Shown here: one piece after another, positions 29,567-34,683 of the stretch
Numbering within the stretch: the stretch's first letter is position 1
Layout: the number at the start of each line of letters is the position of its first letter
Assembly (NCBI GenBank): GCA_964536985.1
Contig: CAZIBG010000010.1
Span: 1 to 34,683 of the forward strand
Source: CAZIBG01 sp964536985
GTDB taxonomy: Bacteria; Patescibacteriota; Saccharimonadia; Saccharimonadales; AWTP1-31
DNA: 34,683 nt
Direction of reading: 5' to 3'
Position numbers and translations under genes: made by a program
The notes under the pieces: model-generated
Databases searched by the model: none
Seen by the model: only the letters and a program-made list of their open reading frames with translations
What the model was told of the DNA's origin: nothing

Positions 29567-30229
29567 TCACTCCACTCGCTCTGCAACTATAATCACACGT
29601 GCGTCATACGTCTTAGTACTCTTATTGTATTTGCCCGCACAGGTTATAAGGTTAAGTTGCTTGGCAACTGTACTGTCCTTTACAAAAAGGGCGCTGTCCG
29701 CATCTTCTGCAGATACCGTAGACACCGTTTTTACTTTAAAATTTCGGACAGATTTGTCTCCAAATGTAACATTAAAAGTGTCATCCTTCTTTAGCTTTCC
29801 GAGGTTATAGAAAACTCCTTTTGCATATACGCCATTTACATGACCGTCGATTATACTGAGCCCTGGATCTCCGGGAAGCGGTCCCTTGGCATACCATCCA
29901 GCCATATGAACATTGCCCGGTGCAACCATTCGATTCTGCTTATCTACGCCTACTTGCTGTATGAATCCTTTAGCCTTAATCGTTGGCAACTCTATTAACA
30001 ATGGCTTATCTGCCGGAACGCTATAACTATCTGGTACCTTCTGTTCACTCGGCGTATCAGACGTCTCTGAAGCCACTACTTGAGCGGCTGGAACCCCCGC
30101 ATGTCGAATCTCGTACCATTTTTGTAGTGCAAACAGACCATAGCCTACGAGCAAGATACCGACAACAAAGGAGGCCCTCCGCATGAAGTGACGAGACTGA
30201 AGTGGTAATCGTTTTTTATGTCGTGACAA
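29567..30229 (-). CDS. Sortase (class E/F-like)
   Basis: This protein of about 220 aa has a basic start, one membrane helix (about 19-36), a linker and a sortase domain. The catalytic residues are His130 in IDGHVNG, Cys197 in NLITCAG and Arg211 in YDARVIIVA. It joins surface proteins cut at an LPxTG-like motif to the wall or to another acceptor. The longest frame (to 30301) overlaps the upstream gene by 68 nt. I prefer a TTG at 30229, 4 nt after that gene's stop, because CGGGAGAGC lies at ribosome-binding distance; ATG 30184 is the other option. It is the last gene after two surface-protein genes that carry candidate sorting signals. Confidence 0.88.
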   Translation of the reverse strand: MSRHKKRLPLQSRHFMRRASFVVGILLVGYGLFALQKWYEIRHAGVPAAQVVASETSDTPSEQKVPDSYSVPADKPLLIELPTIKAKGFIQQVGVDKQNRMVAPGNVHMAGWYAKGPLPGDPGLSIIDGHVNGVYAKGVFYNLGKLKKDDTFNVTFGDKSVRNFKVKTVSTVSAEDADSALFVKDSTVAKQLNLITCAGKYNKSTKTYDARVIIVAERVE

Positions 30230-30233
30230 GAAC

Positions 30234-31766
30234 TTAGCTCTCCCGATGTATACTGCTTCGAGCAGCGTATGCCAACGCACCAATTCCAAGTAGACCGACA
30301 ATAATCTGTACTAGCAAAGCGGATGGCTTAACACCGGTGTTTGGGGCGGCCGCAGCGCCTGCATTGGCATTGGTGGTAGTTGCTGCGCAGACAGCTCCTT
30401 CGAATTGGAATGCACCAACGGATGGGCAGGTGCTAGGACGAGCGACTCCACGGGCGTCGGTGGTAACACCAAGGACTTGGCCGCCAGCAGCAATAGCCGG
30501 GCTACCGGCTAACAGTGCGCGAGTGGGTACGACACCGCCGTTGTCTTTCAGGTCACCTAAAGTCGTAAAGATATTTACTACACCATGATAATCTGTTGGG
30601 TCGGTAAAATTGCTCGCGCAAGTAGTATCGTCAAGCATGTTGTGTCCCAGTGATCCAACAGATGTCACGCCTGTTCCTGCACCGCCAACCAGTGAGGTGA
30701 AGTCGCCCGTGACACAGTTGGATGAATTCCCATCTGATAAGTTATGCGCCATCAGACTGTTACCCACGTTGATTATGCTACTGGCAGTAGTTCCGGCTCC
30801 AACCCCAATCGACACAGCGTAGAAGGCTGCTGAGTCAACATCCGAAAATGTATCATGAATGCCGTCGGTATTTGTTACGGTGACGCTGTTGATAGTTGTG
30901 TTAACGGTCGCATTACCATTATCAGAATAGGCATTGTTTGAGAATGCTGCGGCCGTTGTACTGTTGGAGTGTATCTCGTCGATAGTAATGTTCGTGGCCG
31001 TAGTGTTGAGAGTACCAAAGCTCCCAAAACTACTGCCCCACACCCCTACTGATAGAAATACGCCGATTGCTCCACCATTAGTCGGTTTGTTATTAGTGAT
31101 TCCGGCGACAGTTATATTCTGTAAAGTTGCATTGGTTGTACCGCCGTCGTCTTGATCCACTAAGAGTCCGGCCACAACATTAGCAATTGCATTTAAGTCG
31201 TGGACGTATAGGTCACTAACGTTCACAGTCCTAGTACTTGAGGAATTGTTTATGATAAATACGCCTCGCAGCGCCGAGAAACTGCCGCCGAATTGAGCAT
31301 CACTTCCATCGACCTCTACGCGATCAATCCTGACCGACTCATCAGTTCTTGCAGTAATTGCGTACTCATTAAATCCCACTATTTTAAGATCACTGATTGA
31401 GATTGTTGAGCCCGGCCCAACATATATCCCTTTATACTGTCCGCTATCTCCGTCAATAATTGTACTGCCAATGCCCGCACCCTTGATCTCAACATCTTGT
31501 GTTAATAGTGGCAGATCTGCCGCGAGAGTAATTGTCCCGGCCGGGATATTGATCGTATCATTCGTGCCATAACCACCAACTGCTGTACAGCCGGATTGGT
31601 TGGCACCCGCATTTACTGAATCTATAGCAATGGGGAGTGTACAGCCGCCAGAAATATTAAGAGTTGCTGCGTTCGCCCTGCCGCCGCTAAAAGCCAGTAC
31701 CGCCAGAAAAGCGAAGGCGGCTAGGATTAGTTTGTTTGTTTTACCTAGGTTAAAGATACTTTGCAT
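30234..31766 (-). CDS. Beta-helix surface protein with PNTG sortase motif
   Basis: This 510-aa protein has a signal peptide (residues 1-33; LILAAFAFLAVLAFSGGRANA). A right-handed beta-helix-like region follows, with GTNDTINIPAGTITLAADLP near the start and many Asn/Thr/Gly-rich strands. A choice-of-anchor Q-type domain then appears (DNGGVVPTRALLAGSPAIAA, TTDARGVARP, SVGAFQFEG). It ends with PNTG, a membrane helix (VQIIVGLLGIGALAYAA) and a short basic tail, a good sortase signal. I start at ATG 31766 instead of the TTG at 31778. TGC-TACAAT upstream gives a leader of about 30 nt. It probably acts in adhesion or host contact. Confidence 0.85.
   Translation of the reverse strand: MQSIFNLGKTNKLILAAFAFLAVLAFSGGRANAATLNISGGCTLPIAIDSVNAGANQSGCTAVGGYGTNDTINIPAGTITLAADLPLLTQDVEIKGAGIGSTIIDGDSGQYKGIYVGPGSTISISDLKIVGFNEYAITARTDESVRIDRVEVDGSDAQFGGSFSALRGVFIINNSSSTRTVNVSDLYVHDLNAIANVVAGLLVDQDDGGTTNATLQNITVAGITNNKPTNGGAIGVFLSVGVWGSSFGSFGTLNTTATNITIDEIHSNSTTAAAFSNNAYSDNGNATVNTTINSVTVTNTDGIHDTFSDVDSAAFYAVSIGVGAGTTASSIINVGNSLMAHNLSDGNSSNCVTGDFTSLVGGAGTGVTSVGSLGHNMLDDTTCASNFTDPTDYHGVVNIFTTLGDLKDNGGVVPTRALLAGSPAIAAGGQVLGVTTDARGVARPSTCPSVGAFQFEGAVCAATTTNANAGAAAAPNTGVKPSALLVQIIVGLLGIGALAYAARSSIHRES
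30334..30350. repeat. 17-bp repeat in paralogous sorting-signal codons, copy 1
   Basis: The 17-mer CCGGTGTTTGGGGCGGC occurs here and at 34363-34379, in both cases over the AAPNTG codons on the minus strand. The similarity extends with mismatches into the domain before it, so this is a trace of gene duplication. Confidence 0.7.
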
Positions 31767-31800
31767 GAAGGTTTCCAATTTATTATTTGTGCTTATGACT

Positions 31801-31806
31801 ATTGTA
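31801..31806 (-). promoter_or_regulatory. Extended -10 box for the beta-helix surface gene
   Basis: TGC-TACAAT on the minus strand leaves a leader of about 28 nt before ATG 31766. This gene is not leaderless, unlike most first genes in the window. Confidence 0.5.
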
Positions 31807-31817
31807 GCATCCGATGA

Positions 31818-34142
31818 CTAACGGCGAGAATATCGTGTTCGTGGATGCCTCTTGGCCATGTATAGTGCAGTGCCGCTCGTCAGCACGAACAGTCCAAGTA
31901 GTCCCTTCAGGGCAGTTTGCCCCGTTACCGCAAGTGTAGAAAGCGGCGAGCTGCTGCCCGGCTGGGTGGTGGATGCTCCGCAAACCTTACCACTCGATAG
32001 CACTAAGCCAAGACTATAGCTAGCGGTCTGTGTGTCGGTGGTGTCGTCATTAAGCTGCGTAGTAATGCTATTGGCAGTATTGGTGATAGTAGGTACATTA
32101 CAGTCGTCCTGCGCAACCGTCTGGTAGCAGATCTGGGCATCGTCCCCCTGGAAGGTTACCGATGCAACGGGTACAACATCCCCACTCCATGGGTCATTAT
32201 TGAGGGCGACAAATAGTACGTCCACGCTAATATCTTGCGTGTTACCCGAGTATGGAAGTGATGAGATATCTAGCACACCAGCAGTGGGGACGATATCTAC
32301 TTGGTCCAACCCAGAGACAACCGCACCAGTGCTATCGTGCACCGTTACGAATATTTGCTGAAAGTCGGAAAGCGTAAGATTACTGACCTTAATTTTGTCC
32401 CAGCCCGTAACGTTCCCATCGCCGTCACAATAGTACGCAGAGGGGTTAACGGTAACGGTAGAGATTGTCCTCCGGCAGGGTACCGAGCCGTTATCGGCGG
32501 AAAATGACCACAGCCAACCCGAGTCGCCAAGCCCCAACAAACAACCGGTTTCGTCTACGGCATACCCGTAGTCGCGAGTATTACCGCCGTTTACTGCAGC
32601 CGAACCCGTCCAGGCACTCCAAAGCGTTTCGCCATCGGTGTTACTGCCCCAGCCGGCACACTCGTCGGCATCGTCCCAGTTGTAACAACCTGCTGCACCA
32701 CTATTGGTGGCCGAAGCAAATTTACTGAACGGAAAAATGGTAATGTCGTCACCTGCGCTGTTGGTGGTTTGAATTTCTTCGTACGACGCCATGAGCCCTG
32801 CCAGGCCGGTTGCGTCGCCCACAACATTATTCACAAGACTAGAATCGGCGCTGTAATTAACTCCCGTAGATTTGTCATAGCAACGAGTGAGTGTAGTAAC
32901 CGTAAATGCATCAATGAAGAACACACAAGGATTATTCGCATTATTAACATCCTTAAAAATGCCCGTGATAAGCTGCGTAAACGAACCTGATCCACCGACA
33001 CTTGGTGTCGACCAGCCTGAGCACAAGCCATTAGATACTGCTGGGTCGAAACAGACGATACGACTATTTTCGCCAATGTTGGCAGAGAATAAATCCGCCT
33101 TGAACGAGTAGTTAATAGGGGTATAGATTTTACCATCAATTACCTCTGCAGAACCTACCGGGCCATAGGTAGGCGAGATGGCATTGTGCTGATTTGGATC
33201 GTAAGTAGGTAGACTGTATGCGCTAGCGAGGTTGCGACTACCAAAACCACCGCAAGATGTAGCGAAAGTTGCTGGATCAAAACTATACATAACCAAGTTG
33301 ACGTCCCAGGCGTGCAAACACGAACCAGACTTGACCACTCCAAGTAACCTAGAGGGTTGGTCAGGACCAAGCTTGGTTCCAGAAGCAGATAACTGTGTAT
33401 ACCCATTTCCCGCACAAAGTTGATCGTTCTCTAGATCCCAGCAAACAATGCCATAGCCCGTGTCACGCTGTACTCCAAAAAACAGACGACTGTTCTGAAC
33501 ATCCGTGTAGGTCATGGGATTAATCGAAGTATAAAAGTCGGTCTGGCCAGACAGATTTAGGGCTACAGGATAATTATCGCAGGCATTAGGAATCTGAGAG
33601 GAGCATACAATCTCATTACCGCTCTGGGTACTATGATGTACTAGTCCAAAATATCTGCCCTTAAATGGAATTGGAATGTAGGCGTCCTCGCCAGTTCCCG
33701 ACTGAGCGGTACTGGTAAGTGGTTGTGAGGAAATCTGCCCTGCTCCATTACCCGGTTCGGATACCACGGGATTACTAAACCGAAGATTCGTTGCCGAAGT
33801 ACCCGGGTCTACCCCACTATATGATGTGCCGTCATCCGCAGAAAACTCACTGGTCCATCCGGGAGGCACTTGTACACTGCCGCCCTTGTAAGTGGACCCT
33901 GTTGGAATAGCGTTAGTGATGGTCGCAGAAGCTGGACTATTGCTTGCATTATTATAATCAAGCACCCAGTTAGCATCTTGACCGGCCCTAATCTGTGTTG
34001 TGCTATTATTGCCAGAATCCCGTCCGCCCAAACCAATGCTGCTATTGGCCGCAAACACTGTTTGTCCGTTGGCAACGAACAAAACAGTCAATACTAGAAA
34101 CATGACTACTCTGTTTGTTTTCTGCATAATGTTTGTTCTCAT
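31818..34142 (-). CDS. Large secreted surface protein with LAVTG sorting-like end
   Basis: This 774-aa protein has a signal peptide (about 1-31, VVMFLVLTVLFVANGQTVFA). A DUF11-like start follows (RAGQDANWVLDYNNASNSPA, TITNAIPTGSTYKGG), then a long region with propeller-like strands and many paired cysteines (CSSQIPNAC, CWDLENDQLC, CFDPAVSNGLC, CYNWDDADEC). A further beta domain leads to LAVTG, a membrane helix (LKGLLGLFVLTSGTALYMA) and a basic tail. LAVTG departs from LPxTG but has the full sorting-signal layout. ATG 34142 follows GAGGAAG, and ATG 34127 is an alternative. No enzymatic motif is seen. It is probably a surface binding or adhesion protein processed by the nearby sortase. Confidence 0.8.
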   Translation of the reverse strand: MRTNIMQKTNRVVMFLVLTVLFVANGQTVFAANSSIGLGGRDSGNNSTTQIRAGQDANWVLDYNNASNSPASATITNAIPTGSTYKGGSVQVPPGWTSEFSADDGTSYSGVDPGTSATNLRFSNPVVSEPGNGAGQISSQPLTSTAQSGTGEDAYIPIPFKGRYFGLVHHSTQSGNEIVCSSQIPNACDNYPVALNLSGQTDFYTSINPMTYTDVQNSRLFFGVQRDTGYGIVCWDLENDQLCAGNGYTQLSASGTKLGPDQPSRLLGVVKSGSCLHAWDVNLVMYSFDPATFATSCGGFGSRNLASAYSLPTYDPNQHNAISPTYGPVGSAEVIDGKIYTPINYSFKADLFSANIGENSRIVCFDPAVSNGLCSGWSTPSVGGSGSFTQLITGIFKDVNNANNPCVFFIDAFTVTTLTRCYDKSTGVNYSADSSLVNNVVGDATGLAGLMASYEEIQTTNSAGDDITIFPFSKFASATNSGAAGCYNWDDADECAGWGSNTDGETLWSAWTGSAAVNGGNTRDYGYAVDETGCLLGLGDSGWLWSFSADNGSVPCRRTISTVTVNPSAYYCDGDGNVTGWDKIKVSNLTLSDFQQIFVTVHDSTGAVVSGLDQVDIVPTAGVLDISSLPYSGNTQDISVDVLFVALNNDPWSGDVVPVASVTFQGDDAQICYQTVAQDDCNVPTITNTANSITTQLNDDTTDTQTASYSLGLVLSSGKVCGASTTQPGSSSPLSTLAVTGQTALKGLLGLFVLTSGTALYMAKRHPRTRYSRR

Positions 34143-34182
34143 TCCGTCCGTTGAACTTCCTCAACTAAACTTCTTACCTAGT

Positions 34183-34188
34183 AGTGTA
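34183..34188 (-). promoter_or_regulatory. Extended -10 box for the large surface-protein gene
   Basis: TGC-TACACT on the minus strand gives a leader of about 35 nt containing GAGGAAG before ATG 34142. Confidence 0.5.
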
Positions 34189-34242
34189 GCACACAAAACA
34201 AACATAAGCAATATGTTTTACATATATTCATGCCTCCACACA

Positions 34243-34266
34243 CTGCACCAGTAATTACTGGAGCAG
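34243..34266. repeat. 24-bp near-perfect palindrome between surface-protein genes
   Basis: The centre CCAGTAATTACTGG is a perfect palindrome. After one mismatched pair, CTGC/GCAG extends it. It lies 6 nt after the stop of the gene cut by the window edge. No T run follows on either strand, so it is either a factor-dependent terminator, an mRNA-stabilising hairpin or a protein-binding site. Confidence 0.55.
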
Positions 34267-34271
34267 CCCTG

Positions 34272-34683
34272 TTACGAAAGTTTTTGAGAGAAGGTATAGC
34301 CAAGGAGAATGATACCGGCGGCGAAAGAAGCAACCACAAACAGTGTTGAAACATTTTCAGCTCCGGTGTTTGGGGCGGCAGCATTACCGCCAACCGATGG
34401 ACTAGATGTCTCATTGCCAAGAACGTACTGGTAAGCACCGACACTGTAGTAACCATTGCGTGCGATACCACGAGCGTCTGTGGTAACGCCGAGTACAGCA
34501 CCGCCAGCAGAAATTGCAGGAGAACCAGCAAGAAGTTCACGCGTTGGAACTGCACCACCATTATTCTGGAGTGGTCCAAGGGTCGAGGTAATATTTCCAA
34601 CGTTCTGTTGGTCACCCAGTTCATTAAAGCCTGTACAACTATCATCATCCGATAAGTTATATCCCAGTGAGTTGATTTCCGCA
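34272..34683 (-). CDS. Partial beta-helix surface protein with PNTG sortase motif
   Basis: Only the last 137 codons lie in the window; the gene continues beyond 34683. The frame has no start codon of its own. It reads INSLGYNLSDDDSCTGFNE, then LQNNGGAVPTRELLAGSPAI, TTDARGIARNGYYSVGAYQY, a Gly/Ala linker, AAAPNTG and a membrane helix (STLFVVASFAAGIILLGYTF) with a short SQKLS end. It is a paralogue of the beta-helix gene ending at 30234, with the same choice-of-anchor Q-type domain and sorting motif. The tail after the helix has only one lysine, which is weak for a stop-transfer signal. Confidence 0.85.
   Translation of the reverse strand, partial: AEINSLGYNLSDDDSCTGFNELGDQQNVGNITSTLGPLQNNGGAVPTRELLAGSPAISAGGAVLGVTTDARGIARNGYYSVGAYQYVLGNETSSPSVGGNAAAPNTGAENVSTLFVVASFAAGIILLGYTFSQKLS
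34363..34379. repeat. 17-bp repeat in paralogous sorting-signal codons, copy 2
   Basis: This is identical to 30334-30350 and has the same position relative to the PNTG codons of the partial gene. Confidence 0.7.

Noticed and set aside
30230..30301. Extended sortase N-terminus overlapping the surface-protein gene
   Set aside because: The extra residues are antiphase to the conserved end of the upstream gene, and a TTG with a good ribosome-binding site follows that gene's stop.
32301..34254. Several 60-100 aa frames on both strands over the 774-aa surface gene
   Set aside because: They are shadow frames with no start signals; the 774-aa frame has signal peptide, domains and anchor in order.
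1..34683. CRISPR arrays, rRNA genes, riboswitches and additional tRNA genes
   Set aside because: No regularly spaced repeats and no second T-arm with acceptor pairing were seen on either strand; no ribosomal RNA or riboswitch core motifs were recognised by eye.

Overview
The window reads as bacterial chromosome with the standard genetic code. Genes are tightly packed, with several convergent or overlapping pairs. I infer a Patescibacteria (CPR) member, most likely Saccharibacteria (TM7) or a relative. The grounds are the many -10 boxes 6-8 nt before start codons (leaderless transcripts), a sortase with several sortase-type surface proteins, no outer-membrane genes, many small single-pass proteins of unknown role, and a group I intron in a tRNA gene. 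This assignment is inference; no rRNA or ribosomal protein gene is present to settle it.

Layout. 1-3.6 kb: small redox and metabolic genes (aldo/keto reductase; an operon of a PH-PNPOx fusion, an SDR and a WCPPC thioredoxin; a 2H phosphoesterase). 3.6-8.3 kb: alpha/beta hydrolase, anchored M23-like protein, CapA-like protein, putative 2OG-Fe(II) oxygenase. 8.3-10.9 kb: two small envelope or stress proteins, a VOC protein, an 18-aa basic microprotein with its partner, and an unknown gene behind a perfect palindrome. 10.9-13.8 kb: a three-gene flavin electron-transfer operon (anchored FMN-binding protein, ApbE, NqrB/RnfD-like membrane domain fused to an FNR-type reductase). 13.8-15.6 kb: a membrane protein, an FtsB/DivIC-like gene, and the most striking locus, a tRNA(CAU) gene split by a 604-nt group I intron that carries an HNH endonuclease gene on the opposite strand. 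15.6-18.6 kb: FMN reductase, a decayed GLUG-type surface-protein gene, and small unknown genes. 18.6-21.4 kb: mobile-element-like island (CdiA-CT-type nuclease, replication-relaxation protein, a G-depleted intergenic region, IS1595-type transposase with an antisense-overlapping small ORF). 21.4-24.7 kb: unknown gene, DrrAB-type ABC exporter whose ATPase lacks a normal start codon, G5-Excalibur protein. 24.7-34.7 kb: surface region with a large NHL beta-propeller protein, a MacB-type ABC pair, a sortase, and at least three sortase-type surface proteins, the last cut by the window edge.

How the genes fit together. The flavin operon has the parts needed to move electrons from cytosolic NAD(P)H across the membrane to a flavinylated extracytosolic protein, and the neighbouring soluble flavin and redox enzymes suit a flavin-oriented redox lifestyle. 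The sortase probably anchors the surface proteins around it, whose C-termini carry PNTG-like motifs followed by a membrane segment and basic tail. Expression has a shared signature: genes that open transcription units mostly have a -10 element 6-8 nt before the start codon, often as extended TGCTAxxxT, while genes inside operons have ordinary Shine-Dalgarno sequences.
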